A stretch of 64,000 nt of DNA from Chionis minor (lineage: Eukaryota; Chordata; Aves; Charadriiformes; Chionididae): contig VZSF01001891.1 in assembly GCA_013398295.1 (NCBI GenBank), positions 372,001-436,000 of the forward strand, given 5' to 3'. This document shows, piece by piece, positions 47,078 through 60,300 of the stretch. A model generated the notes under the pieces. That model saw nothing but the letters and a program-made list of their open reading frames with translations. It was not told where the DNA came from and did no database searches. Made by a program: the position numbers and the translations under genes. Within the stretch, counting starts at the first letter, position 1. Each line of letters starts with the position of its first letter.

Positions 47078-50000
47078 CTGCAATGAAACATACACAAAAC
47101 ATAAGATTCTTTTTCTCTCATTCACCTCCTGGAAGTTTTTTACCTGTAAAAGCTTGAACCATTTGCCCAAGGTGAAAAAGCTTCAGAAATGAATTCTACA
47201 TCATGAACTAAACTGGGTTTAGACTTGTTCTTCTTTGCTATTACTAGACATTATACATTGCAGTTCAAATTGTGCCCTTTGGATAATTTTCTATGCATAG
47301 CAGTATCTTGTATTGCTCCTTTTTGCAGTCACATATAATATCTAATTGTCCTGGCCATATGGTAAGTGCACAATGAAGAGACAGGACATTTATATGAGAC
47401 ACGGTTTTTTGTCATATGAATATACTCATGTTTGTCAATGTAAATACTAATGATGGGCCTATTTCTCATCCTTATGTCGTTGTTATGTATTAGAGTCTTT
47501 TATTAATGCTGAATTCTTGGTTCATTAACAATATGTAGGAAATAGCTGTCTGTTTAAAGATTCTTTAGTAATGCTTTTAATATGCTTCAGTATGATAGTC
47601 TTCTCTCATAATTACTACAAAAGCTGGAGAGTCACTCCCCAGATCACAAGGATTTATTTCAGTACATTAAGCCAAGAATCAGAGTAGCACATCTCTTCTC
47701 TATAGCTAATACTTGTTCCATTCCTCTTGAAATGCTTTGTTTGCTAATTAATTTAAATAACACTCTTTTATCTTACATTTTCTGTAACCTAAGGAAACAT
47801 TACTCCAGAAAGATGTTAGAGTAGAAGCATTTTGAAGAGTGCAAGGACCAGTGCCTGTGGTGTTGACACAATAGACAGCAATGGAAGTGTTGTCCTTCAT
47901 ATGCCCTTTCCAAAACCTCCTCAAAGGAAATAGGATTTTTGACAATATATTTCTCATTAACTTCCCTCGATGACAAGGCATCCCCAAAATTTTCTTAATA
48001 TCTACTGAACTGATCATAAAACTTCCTAAGAATTATGAAAAAGGACTTAAAAAGGAAATTCTCTGTTTTCTTGCTTATCTCCAATAGCAGTTTTGTTCAA
48101 AGGAGCCCAGGTCTTTGGTTATTGCAGGGCAGGAAATATTTTAAATACAAGGCTCTTTAGGTCTAGCAGAAACTTAAAGGAAGCTTTATGATTCTGGTTC
48201 TTATTTCTTTTTCTTCTCTGAACATTTAAAATACCAAATAAATCTTTCATGAAGTTGACAGAATAGTAAATCCTATTGGAAAATTCACGTTTCTAAATAC
48301 CAGAAAGACTTTCCAATAAAGAAAATGAAAAAAATCTGCCTTATCCCCAAGCTTTTATTAACATGCTTGCTTCTTTCTGAGGTCAATACGAATGTGTTTA
48401 AGTGGGTAGATATTGCACTGGCTCAAACCCCAAGTTTCCTTAATATTGTCTGGGAATATTATGGCAGATATAGGAGTAAATGAAGTGTGTTAAAACCAAT
48501 CACAATGTTTGTGATGCTGCTTCACTCCTCTGCTGTGAACCTTGCTGTAGTGTTAGTTCTCACCAGCTTTTTATGGCTGGTGTTGGGTAGATTTACGTTT
48601 TGTGGCAGAACTTATATTTCCAGTACGGAGCTAATGGGGTGATGGGATGTGTTTGAATTTCTCATACAGCAATAATCTGAGACGTTTTCCTCTTATCATC
48701 TGTCTGAGAGAGCTCAAAGAGCCTCAGTAAAACATAACAACCATGACAATAACTATGGCCATATAGGGCCTTACCAACAAATTTTCAAGAAAGTGCGTTG
48801 GCAATCTGTACAAAACTCAGTTTTACCCTGAATTCACTAAAAGAGAAAAAGCCCTTTCTATTGAACCATGAATTCTCTGCAATTTTTTTTTTCTCTTCAG
48901 ATGTTTTCTGCTGTCTGTAGAAATTTAAAAACAAAAAATAATAAAAGAGAGAGAGACCTGAGATTAAAGCAGCACAGTCTCAATTATCAGAGAAATAATC
49001 CTATGTGTTGCAGAACCAAATTAATTCTCTGGGTAATTTCACTTAGTTCTTTACCAATTTAACAAAAGTCTGCATTTAGTCAGTGTTAACGTCAGCATTT
49101 TATCCCTTTTATTACTGTGGAAAGCTTACAATTTTTTTCTTGAGCTGTTGCCTTTCGTATCTTCTCAGAAATCTGATTTTCAACTGAAAGCTACAGGACA
49201 TGAAAGCCTTGACTAGAATATTCCATAAAAAAATTAATGAAGCGTCAATTCCTCCAGTCAGACTAGTGCTTTATGACAATAAGATATATTTTTCAAGCAA
49301 CATGATACATTAAAACTCAAGGTGTGTAACTACTGGATGTATCAATTTCTCAATTATTTTTTTTTAAATCAAAATATCGTCTTTCATCAAACCAAGCTTG
49401 CGGGGAAGTGCCTGACTGTCACTGTTAAGACAGAAGCGCTGACAGCATGTGAATACAAAGGTTCATTCTCAGGAGAACAGCTCATTTCATGACTTAGTAT
49501 CCTATCTATATTATAGGAAAATAATGAACCATACAGACATGTCAAAAAGAAAATATATAAAATGTGATAGTGAAACAAAGTTTCCAAATGGAAATTAATC
49601 TCAGCTCCAAGAGACGGGAAAAAATACAGATAGAAACATCATAAAGAAAAAAAGCCATTACTGTTTTCAGTACTATTTTCATAGTAGAAGCCTGAAAAAT
49701 ATTGTTGTAGAAATTGTATGTAGCTTAACAAAAGAGGAAAATACCCAGAGTAAAAAGGTATAGGTACAGCTTCAGGTAGAGTGAACCATTAAGCTTCCAG
49801 TGCTTAAAAGATGCTGGCTCTGCCCCAGCAGGAGCTACAGTCCATAAATCCCCAGCGAGGCTACATGAAAGCCAGTGAACAACCCAGGTAATAAGAGCTG
49901 TGTATAAATGATCTCTGTTAGTATTGTGATATTTGAATGAACACTTCAACCACCCAGAGAAGGAAGAAAATACTTCTTGAAGTTCTGCAGACTGTCCAAA

Positions 50001-50656
50001 CAGTCCTGCTTGCTTGTGTTATTACATTTTTGGGCAGCAGACTGTGCATTTTTTCCATTCTGTCTCTTATCTTCACTTTTGATCACCAGTGAAACAAGTT
50101 TTGGACACCAACATATAAAGCAACAGCTCATTTCAGAGTCATGGCCTCTATGAGATGGATGATATGTCAGGATAGAATAGGCTTACACTCTGTGGGTCTT
50201 GTTAACAGTTTGTGCATCCAGAGGTGAATGAAGAACTGACACTAAAATTGGCTCTAATAAAGACAGCTCTCTGCAACTGAGCACAAAAGAAGACTTAAGA
50301 GTTCAGTTGCAAACTCCAGTTAATACTATTTATTAAATTTTCAAGGGTGGTATTTGGTGTGGTATGAAGAAAAATTTCTGTTAGGGAGTAAAGGCTTGAA
50401 GACCTATTCCTTGCTAAGATACTTCAATGAAGGAATTATTTTGAGACATGAATTATTCTATTTCCCTTTGTGGAACTGCAGAATTTGACCAATACATCTT
50501 AAGAATGTGATACACAATAGTGTTGTCCAGGACAGTTCCTATAAGCAGTATTCCACACTACAGAAATTTCCTTCATTTTTCTCACTGTCTGAGCCCAGGA
50601 ATGAGTCCCTGACTCGTGCCTGGCCATCCATGTGTCTTTTAAGTCAGGCCTGATTT

Positions 50657-50702
50657 GATTTAAGTTAACTATCTTGGCTGATTTAAGTTAACTATCTTGG
50701 CT
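50657..50702. repeat. Exact 23-bp tandem duplication in TRPC7 intron
   Basis: A 23-bp unit beginning GATTTAAGTTAACTATCTTG occurs twice head to tail without mismatch (50657-50679, 50680-50702). Confidence 0.95.
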
Positions 50703-51128
50703 GATTGTTACTATAGAAAAATTATTTCATTGCCCAGTTGTGTAACACCAAGATTGTTTCCATGAGTTAAACCCAAACAAAACACTTGTAAAATTGACCA
50801 AAACAAAACTGGGCTGCTCAGAGCATCACACGCAAATCTTCTGTTAACATCACCGTCCTTTCAGCGGATATGCTGCCTACATGAAATAGTCTGCAATAAC
50901 ACAGCGAGAGGATACAAGGCTCATGCATCAACCCCAGCCCTTGAACCAAATAATGACAATTTTGGGTGAGGTACCAGTTCATGGGGGGAAAACGCATTCA
51001 TTATTCAGTTATTTCTATCACAGGCCCTAATCAAAAATCAAGACTACATTGTTCTGATCAATGCAAACCCGTGTATTAAAAGACAATTCCTGCCTGAAAG
51101 ATCTTTCAATTTGACTTCATGATAGAAG

Positions 51129-51177
51129 GCTAACTATGGTTAGCTTTAGTGTAGGTTCACTACACTAAAGTGTAGTG
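51129..51177. repeat. Cluster of competing inverted repeats
   Basis: Three perfect stems lie in 49 bases: GCTAAC/GTTAGC (51129-51134 with 51139-51144), CTTTAGTGTA/TACACTAAAG (51144-51153 with 51161-51170) and CACTACACT/AGTGTAGTG (51158-51166 with 51169-51177). The second and third cannot form together because they share bases 51158-51170. Confidence 0.85.
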
Positions 51178-53041
51178 AAAAGAAAGGGACATTTAGAAAT
51201 GAGAATGCACAAAAGGTTTAGTGTAATGAAGTCACAGTCGATGAAGTTGTCCCCCTCCCTCAGTTTTTTATTTTTTTTTAATTTTAATATGCCTACTACA
51301 AGTAATTAAAACCAAGTAACTTTCTCAATCATTTCTTATTTCTGCTGTAAAATGGATTTATTCTGAATTTTTGGCTCACTTTTTTCCCCCTTAGTTTTTA
51401 TGCTTTTCATTTAAATTCTCCACTTATTTCTAGACTAATTGTTCTCCCCACCTATTGCTATATTTGAATGAAATCTCTGTAATTCTGAGAACACACCACA
51501 AATGTTGCTGTTGGCTGATGTGCCAGCTCCCAGCACATTCAGTTGCGATGAAGGAAATTAAACGGCTTTATAAATCCCTGCTAGACTGAGTTCTGACATA
51601 ACGGAATCAACATGGTAATTCCGCTCATGAATTCCCTCTACGACCTAACCAAAACCACCCCCAACACAGCCTGGCTTTCACGTGCACTTCTCTGCGTGAA
51701 ACTCTGGAGTCCTGTCTAGAATTCATAAAAACTGTGGGGCTTTGTGTTGGTACAAACCTTCAGAAAATTCTCAAAGTTACGTTCTCAATGACTCTAAGAG
51801 AAATTATTTTTCTTGGAAATATTTTGGAGGACACCAAGCCTTAAACATGTTTTGTTATCCCAGATTTTCTGGAAGATTGTTTTCAAAAGGTTTGTCCTAT
51901 TGCACCAACATAAATCTTTTCTAATTGTAGTCTTTCCTTAGTACCTATCCATGGATCTATAATTTCTTGGGCTTGACAAATTTAGAAAGGATTACTCACT
52001 GGCTTTTAAAGGAAATGGGAGCAGATGCTTTCAAGACTGAATAAATTACCTGCGCCAGGGGTAATTTTGATCAAATTTAAGTACCTCTGATAAGCCTCCT
52101 GCTGAAGACCTCTACTTTGCAATGGATGATGTTGCTGACTATCGCTGAATGTGAAATGATCTTCTTCCCTGACACCCCCTTTCTTCTGTGGCAAGAGTAA
52201 TGAAGAAGCTATTGATCACTCAGCCACACACCTCTGTATCTCCACTTGCTTGAGCAGGCTTTCAGGATGGAAATCTCACTACAGATTTCATATCACAGAC
52301 AGCTCAAGCTTTTACCTAAGCTAATGGTTGGCTCTGCTCCTTTGAACTCTAGATCTTGGCAAAACTCTCCTGCCCCATCTGATGCTGTGAGAAATACCAC
52401 AGCCATATTTAGGTACACGGCAGTTTTCCAAGTTTCATGAACTTCTCCCTTGAAACCATGAAGATTGTATGATTGAGCCTAGTCTTCTCTGCAGCACTAA
52501 GGAGTCCCCTGGGGCCTGCCAGTGTTTCAAGCACATGTGCCATAAAAGTGCTCCACTAACTAAAAATACAAGATGAAAAAGAAGAAGGAAAGGGAAGAAA
52601 GGAGCCCTGAAGAAGGGAGAAACCTGCAGCAAAAAGTACTTAAAAGGAATGAGAGTTTAAACATCAGAGTTAATTATAAGGGCAACAAAGCTCTTCCCTC
52701 CTTTAGATATTCCCTGTTTTAGTGGTAGTTCTGTTCTTTCTTCACCCCACTCCCATGATGTTATCTCCTATTCATTCCTTGGTTTTCCTGTTCTTTTCTC
52801 ATCACCCACTGTCTCACCCTCTTCCTGCACCTCCTTTATTACCCGTAAAGATGAACCTCAAACCTTGCCTAACAGCTCCCTGTGTGTATATCAAGCAACA
52901 CCTCAGGTTTGCTCTCCTCTGGGCCAATCTTAGAGGATGGCATGAATCACCTGCCAGCGGCACTGCAGGAAAATATGTGTCTTCATTCCAGGCCCTGGAT
53001 AAAAATGACCATGAAAAACATGCACCTTAGTGAGTTTGTAC

Positions 53042-53206
53042 CTTGCTGCAGGGAGCGATCCAGTAGGCTATGGCGAGGAAGGGCAGGCCAATGGAGACCC
53101 CAAAGACAGCCAAGAACTTCACAGCTATAGATTGCTGCCGTAAGCCTGAGAGGTTTTCATACCACATGGTGAGCAATTGCTGCTGGCAGTTGGGGTGAGC
53201 AACAAA
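53042..53206 (-). CDS. TRPC7: TRPC7 exon: pre-S1 elbow
   Basis: Encodes 55 residues, phase 0 at both ends, beginning [20 protein letters not shown] and ending [10 protein letters not shown]. This joins the cytoplasmic ankyrin/linker part to the membrane domain. The hydrophobic stretch around residues 30-50 ([20 protein letters not shown]) is the pre-S1 elbow that lies half-buried in the membrane in TRPC3/6 structures. The acceptor is CTCTTACAG before TTT, and the donor is AAG followed by GTACAAAC. It is the most 5' exon I can recognise. The preceding exon should end with a sequence like KYEVKK, which was not found in 53207-64000. The match to vertebrate TRPC7 is very strong by eye. Confidence 0.97.
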
Positions 53207-54475
53207 CTGTAAGAGAAACAGAAATGGAAGTATCAGTAACATTGTGTGAACAGGATGAGATTTCAGTGAATAATTTGCTGAATGTGCCAATGCAATGAGA
53301 CAGGTCATGTCTTTGTTGTCCAACATAGTTTTTGGTGTCGCAAACAGAAAACTGCAAACCAGGCACACCAAATCCCCAGATACCAGCAGAACATGTTTCA
53401 CTTCTGCTTCTTCTCTTCTCCAGATAAAAGTTTTGCTAGACAGAAAACTATCTGGGCCAAAACCCAACATCCGTCAGTGGGAGCACTGACAAAGTGCCAT
53501 GTGGGGTCAGCATTTACATCTGAGACATCAGTCTACATCGAGATTCAGGAAAGACACAGAGGCAGTTTGACATCAAGCTGAGAAACACCTCATAACTTGC
53601 TTAAGACACAGGCCATTGAAATAACACTTAACGCAGCACTAATATCATAATGTTCTGTTCACTGCATATGGACCCAAGGTGAACCATTTTGCATGGTTCT
53701 TCTTCTCCTGTAAACTGTAAGAGGTCTGGCTAATATTTTGCTACTTTAAATGCTTTGTCTCTGATTACCTTTCAAAATATGACAGCTCATTCTTTACTGA
53801 TTGGACAAAAGACAAATTTAAAAGCAGAAGTAAAAGCTGTGGTGCTCGGGTACAGAAAGTACATGTTTTGTATCCTGTAACTGAGACTCTTCTTCAGTTT
53901 ATTGTTCAGAGGAAAAAGAAAAGGAGAGCAGCAGACAACTGAAAAGGGCAATTTCTTAATGGCAAAATTACAGCACCACTGGATCCCCCAGAAGAGTTTC
54001 ATAATAAAAGATTAAACTTCTTTATTTCATACTGTTCTTCAGGGTGATTGAATTTAGAATGTGACTATCTTTAATCACAAAGAAAGATAATTAAAAGGCA
54101 AAATAACTGAAAGGAAAGATGAAAAATAAACATGTTGCTAATGCAGCTGATTGCATTAGCAGAACTGAGCGTTTCATTTATGAGTTTTGTGGGTGAATAG
54201 ATGTTCTTAGGAGGGAAAAGTAAAACCTTCCACTACCTCAAAAAGCAGAACTTTCTGGAGGTGAGGGGGAGGATGAAGCAGGTAGCGAGAGAAAGAGAGG
54301 AGGAAAGCAGAGGCTACTGGAGGCTTCGTGGCTGCTGTGGCCCCTTCCTGGCAGGGTGGCTGTGGACCATGTCTGGTGGTGGCCCCGTTGCCCTGCTTCA
54401 GCCCTTCCAGCTACAACCAGCCACAGGGATTTCAGTCGGTGGTTTTATTGGAACCACATTTTTTCTTATTTATTT

Positions 54476-54505
54476 ATAAATAAGTGAATATTTTCACTTA
54501 TTTAT
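54476..54505. repeat. 13-bp hairpin with 4-nt loop
   Basis: ATAAATAAGTGAA (54476-54488) pairs with TTCACTTATTTAT (54493-54505). An upstream CTTATTTA (54465-54472) can pair instead with TAAATAAG (54477-54484), giving an alternative fold. Confidence 0.85.
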
Positions 54506-57309
54506 TGAAAAGTAGAGAAAATTCTAACTGTGCTTTTGTCTTCACTATCTATGAAATGATGATCAAATCAGGAATTTAATGGACTCTTTTCTAGATGTTT
54601 GCATAATGAAAAACCCCATCACTGTGACTTTAAATGATCAGTTCATCGCTAGTGCAGAATGAAATACAGTTGCATAGTAATTAGGATTGCTGGGGAATAG
54701 TGCATTTTGTTCTTTAACAGCACATTAGCAGCTTTTTTAAATGTGCTTCTTCAGATGAATCAGGCTTTGGGGTCCGCATTTCTCAGAAATTAAAAAATAG
54801 AAAATAAGACTTTACCCCTTTCACTGAAAAAATCGATTGGAGGGACGAAATTTGATAGGTACTTTTAACCTCTTTTGTCTTTAGAATTTTTTCCTGGCAA
54901 TATTAACATTTTAACATGCTTTCTTTTAAGCTGCTTTCAAAAAAAGAAAGCTTTCAAAAAAGATAATCTATAAATCATCAGTCCTAGTCCTGAGCATTTG
55001 AAGTTTAAGGTTGAGGTGATGACAGCAGCATTGCAAGGAGGTGTTTCCTAACGCCCAGTGTTTATATTTGTGCTAATGCTGCTACGGCTTATTATCTTTC
55101 TGGCAAACAGACAGAGAGATAAAGTGGAAGGAAGCTAGCCAGAGAATTGATTCCCTTTGTAAATTTTATTTTCAGATATGATGAATTCAACAGCAATTGT
55201 AGCAGCTTGTGGAAAAGAAAATTACACTGGTGGATGTGCAGACTTCTGAGCTGAAGGGCCAAAGCAACAGCCAGGCATCCTCCTGCTCTTGTAATTGTTC
55301 ACCGCATTATGAGAATTGATTCAGACAAAGAAATTCAGTTGTCCTTGGCAATGAGACAGTCAAAGACTTTTGCTGGTTGGCATTTCACAGAATTCATCAG
55401 ACATTTTAATCTGTTCATTGTTTCACTCTGTCTGGGAACAGCTACAATAAATATACAAATATAGGAAAATTGAGAAGGAATTGCCATAAACCCCAGTTCA
55501 TTGGAACAATTTATTTTGTACAAGGCAATAAAGATTGGCAGCATGCCATAAGCCCTGATGGTGTTCATCTTACTTTGATTATTACAAAAATGAGGGGAAA
55601 ATAAGATCAGGATAAGAAAGATAAGAGCATGAATGAGTTTTGATCTGTTATTTGTTTACAGCAGGCAGTACAGTTTTTCATCACATTGGCTCCATCAGAC
55701 ATTAATGAAATACTCAGTGACCCTTGGACGATGCCAACCCTCTCTCTATCAACATTTCAGAAATTGATCTTAGATCTCATCAGAGACGTTACAGAACCAT
55801 TTAAATTTCTCTCCTCTCTGGGAATGGGCACTGACACCGAATTCAAGATTACACTAATGCTTTGCTCAGTGTCGTAGGCACAGAAAAGAACTGAGTTTAC
55901 GACAAAAGCTTCAAGACAGAATACTTTAAAGTGTAATGAAAAATGATGATATGGTATATTGAATTTCAGAGGCCTAAACAGTGCAAGGCTTTTTAAAACT
56001 TCCTATTAAGTGCTATTTCCCTTTCTTTGGTACTGGAAAACGAGGCTGGGAGGCTTTTAGGGGCAAACTGTAGCTGCTCCTGCACTGCATCCCAGAAGGA
56101 GAGAAAGGCAGAAAGCGTTGCAAGAAGACCAGCATGGCCGGGACTGTGCAAAAGAGCAAGACGTGGCTGATGGAAATGGAAGCACTGGCAGTGGAGGGGA
56201 TTGCGAGAGTCCAAAAAGAGCCATTTAAAAGCATTAAGTGCTTTATCGCATGGGCAGAGTGAGTCCCGTCCAAGCTGATAAAGGTAATGCATCGGGATCT
56301 GGGAGCTCAAGCAAAAAGCTTTCCAATGCTCCTGCATTCAGAAACCGCAGTGGCAGCTTTTCCCCTCCCATGGCACCGGGACCCCAGTAGATGGCAGTGG
56401 TTTTTCCTGGTACCATTCATACCTCTGTGATTAGGAAGAAAATTGTGCTTCCCTCCAGCTTATCAGTTATGCTTTTTTTTTTTTAAAAAGTTTAAAAAGG
56501 GCAATAATAGTAATAAAAAAAATAACCACACATTGATCTGAAGAGCCAGCTCAAATAAAGAAGCTGCCGAAGTGGTGGTTTTGAAAGCCACTGAAAGCCA
56601 CGGGAAAGTATTGACGCCTCTGAAAGCCGCTGTTCTGTGCTATGGGGGATTAAATGAGTGAGATGAATATTTGTCTAGAATATGGAAAAAAATCTCTCAA
56701 AGCCTTTAGTGGGAATTCAAAGGGCTCAAAGGAACTGTTTTACACGCAGAAATAAAGAGAATATTTTAGAGACCACTGTGGATACCACACTGAACAATAA
56801 CTTTTCCACATTGCTGTCTAATTTGATGTATAACAGCTCTTTCTCGTAGCTTATCATGTATATGCATTGTGGAAAAGCACTTTACAGCTCTCATGACAGA
56901 GTGAGATTTTTTTCCTCAGTATACTTACTCAAAAATGCATGGGTTTCACTACACAGGCAATAAAGTACCTTTATAGCTCTCTAACTGTATAGGAAGTTAC
57001 TTCTGATAGAAAACATTGCGATAGAGACACTTTCATTTTTTATTTTCTATTCTATTGGCCAGAGAAATGAGTCTGCAAGGAGGACTGTGGTTAGTGATGC
57101 TGTTCAACATTAGGACTGCAGTTGCCTAAGCTGTCTGTGGTTAGGCACAGTTTAAACCCCCTTATGCAAAACATCCCATAATCCCTACCCGAAGGGCATC
57201 TCTCTTATCCTGTGGCATACAGCAGATAAGTTACAGCGAGGTGAAAAAAATCCAGGAAATTCTTGAAAGTGTCAGACAATGTTCACGCATCAAACAGAAA
57301 AAAGAAGAA

Positions 57310-57325
57310 AATAATAATAATAATA
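57310..57325. repeat. (AAT)n microsatellite
   Basis: About five ATA/AAT units followed by an A run in the upstream TRPC7 intron. Confidence 0.85.
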
Positions 57326-60300
57326 AAAAAAAGATAGCTATTTTGGACAAAAAAATGCTGTCATCAGAAATAAGGAAACTTATAGCAAGACAGGTAAAAG
57401 GCAGAGGTCAGCCTGAGTTGACTGGAATTAATTGTGCAGAACAAAATCCAGTATCCTTTTTATTACGGAGATAATTCTAATTTCTTTATGAGCACAGAAA
57501 TCTACCATTGAGGCAAGAGAATGAGCTGCTCAGACAGGATCATCTTGCTTTGCTAACGCACCCTACGCTAAATAGCCAGGGGCTGAGGTAGGAAGGAAAA
57601 ACTCATCGGGGAAGCAGTGAAAGCACTTTAAAAACCTGCATGTCAAAACTAACTACGCAAACTAGCGACTTTAACTTTCCTGCTTTCACAGAGATTCTCC
57701 TGTCGTGTCCTCGCCAGCGCGTCCCTTTGCTGTAAGCCTTATAACAAACGCTGGCAAACCTCAGCAAACAAAAGCTGCAATTCAGATGAGCAGCGGTGTG
57801 TTTAATTAGTGAGCCGAGCTAGAAAAGGAGCTGCATAAATAGATTTTCAGGAGAACACGGGTAATGTCAAGAGACACTGGCAGGGGCAGGGACGAGCCAT
57901 TTTTCTTTCCGTCATGTAGCTGCGTTCACGCCCTTCGAACAACCTTTTTGGGTTCATCATTAAACATTTGTCTTTTGATGTAGCTCATCGCTTCTGCAAG
58001 CCTACATTGATTAACACATTTTAAGCTGCAGCACCTGCTCACAGGAACCCCGGGTTGGGTACGTAATGCTTCAAATGCCGGAGATCCTAGCAAAAAAGCC
58101 AAAACCATTTTGATGACTCATTTGAGTCAATCGTCACGCTGTGCCACTGAATTACAAGGGAAAATGAGGAGGGCATCAAGCAGGGTGTACATGTGGCTCT
58201 TCCCATTTTGCCGGGGATGCCAGCGGGGAGCACAGGAGCAGCGCTCCTGCAGGGAACCAGAGGTAGGAAAACCCAGGTGGGACATGAACACCACGCGCTG
58301 TGTGCTCTGGAAAGGTGGAGGTACTGAGGTATGATTAAGAAGACTTCCTGCCACACCTGACAGACAAAAGCAGACTGGGCTGAACTCGCTGTGCTGGTGT
58401 TTCCAGCAGGATGGAAGCCAGCCCTGATGTGGAAGGCGAGGTGGCGTTTGCTCGGCAGCGATGCCGTGCGTGAGCAAAACCAGAGGCGGGGAGGGATGGA
58501 AAGCTGGGCTTCCCCCTCTCTCTGTGTAGGCAAGGTTGTGTTTCTCCCCTCAAAACCCTCATCAAAGGAGAGGTGAAATCATCCCTTTTCAGTGAGTTGC
58601 TGAAGACGTTCCGGGAGTACCAGCAAACATCAGCTGGGGTGGAAGAAACTCAGGAAAAGGTGGAAGAAGGATGTTACTACTGTTCCCTGAAGGGTAAAAA
58701 TTATACTGCCATTTCACCAACAAGGATCGGATGAATTAACGGGTAAACACATGCCCACATGCACATGACAGAAGAAAAAGGTAATACTAAAAGAAAACAT
58801 AAGAACTTTGCTTTTAAACCACTTCTCGGTTTTGAAGATTCCTTTGATATTTTAAGCATTTTTAAATCTTGAAGCCTAGACAAAGAATCTGGATTTGTAC
58901 TAAATGAAATAATTTGCTTGAACTGAAACCTACTTTTGTTAAAAAAACGAAACAAAACCCGAACCTTGAAAAAATTGAAAAATACAGGTTTTTTTGATCC
59001 TGTAAAAGACCCACCTAATTGCAGAGTCATTTCACCCGCAGCAGAGCAGGAGACAAAAAAGCTCAGTGGAAATTACTGAAGCTTACTAGGAAATACACAG
59101 TACAGGAAAAGGCCAACATACGCACATGCCTTTTCTTGTCTTCACCTTGTACTCTGTTCTGTCAACTTCCAATTGAACAGAGAGACCCTTGTTTTGAAGA
59201 AACTTTTCTGAGACACCTTACCAGAAGCAGATAGGATACAATACATTTATTTCATAATCCAGAGTGGGAAAAAAATTCTGCCTTTAGCAAGTGGTTGTGC
59301 TATTAAATTATGACAAATGAGGTTGTCAGAAGGTAAATACGGCTGGCTCACTGTTTGCTGTTGTGCCCGATAAGGGGTGCAAGTAAAACTGTAGAAAGTT
59401 TAAGAAAGAGAGAGAGAACTACTTGCCCTATTATTTACAAATCAAAAATAATCATTTTTGTAAAGTTCCAATCCAAATATCCATGCTGTGAGTCTGTGAC
59501 CTTTTCGCAAAAGAGACCTGCTCTAATTACAGTTAAATTCTATCCATGGCCACAAGCCCAGCTTTTAAAACACTTTGCACCAGAGCAAGCTTACAAAGGA
59601 GAGTAAATCAGCAGGTCTAAATTTCTTCATCCAGGAGCAAAAAAAGAATTTCATGGAACCTTGTTCAACCTGGATAAAAGAAGATTCAACTGCTCAAGAT
59701 GAGTTTCAATAGGATCTGACCGTAGCATAAAAATAAACACTACATGGGAAAAGATCTTCTGAGCTATGGCAGCTGCTGCAGACACACAGAGAACACGAAG
59801 CAAAGAAATGTCCCTGCCCTGAGGATCTCTGCAGCTTTGCCTCTGTCCCTGGGGTTCATTTGACTGTCTAATCATCATACACATATTCATGAGGTTCTTA
59901 CTCATCCTGTAGACGATCGTTATGACAGTCTTTGTGAATATTCAGACCTGATATCTGGAGCCTAACATCAGCATTTATAAACCTGGTAGCAAAGGGAAAA
60001 GGTTTATATTTGTAGGCAGAGGCCACTTATCCCTGCAGAGCTGGAATTATCAGGACAAAATAAAAGCAAATTGTGCAACCTCAGTCTCCGAGTTACTTTT
60101 AAGGCACAAAACTAGAAGTATTTATTATGGTTTTAGTAATAAATTACACCTTAGCAAAACCTTTCACATGCAGCTTTCTTAACCAAAAAAATCTTTCTTA
60201 TTAGAGCTGCTTCACCGTGTGGAAACGCTTGCCTCAAATCCCAAGGTAGCTGCGTATTCATCAGTTTTATGGAAATCCAGTATCTGGATCTATTTACTGG

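Larger units (their letters stand above)
47078..53041 (-). other. TRPC7: TRPC7 intron (5,964 bp) between pre-S1 and S1 exons
   Basis: GT-AG intron with donor GTACAAAC and acceptor TTTCATTGCAG. AT-rich and without any coding sequence I recognise. It contains the 23-bp tandem duplication at 50657-50702, the cluster of competing hairpins at 51129-51177, and short A/T tracts. The 60-90 codon open frames inside show no family resemblance. Confidence 0.85.

Noticed and set aside
53207..53470. Upstream extension of the pre-S1 reading frame to an ATG
   Set aside because: The family sequence begins exactly after the CTCTTACAG acceptor; the residues upstream are intronic read-through.
58087..58533. 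148-codon reverse open frame
   Set aside because: Low-complexity, cysteine- and proline-rich translation of GC-richer intron with no recognisable domain; likely chance.
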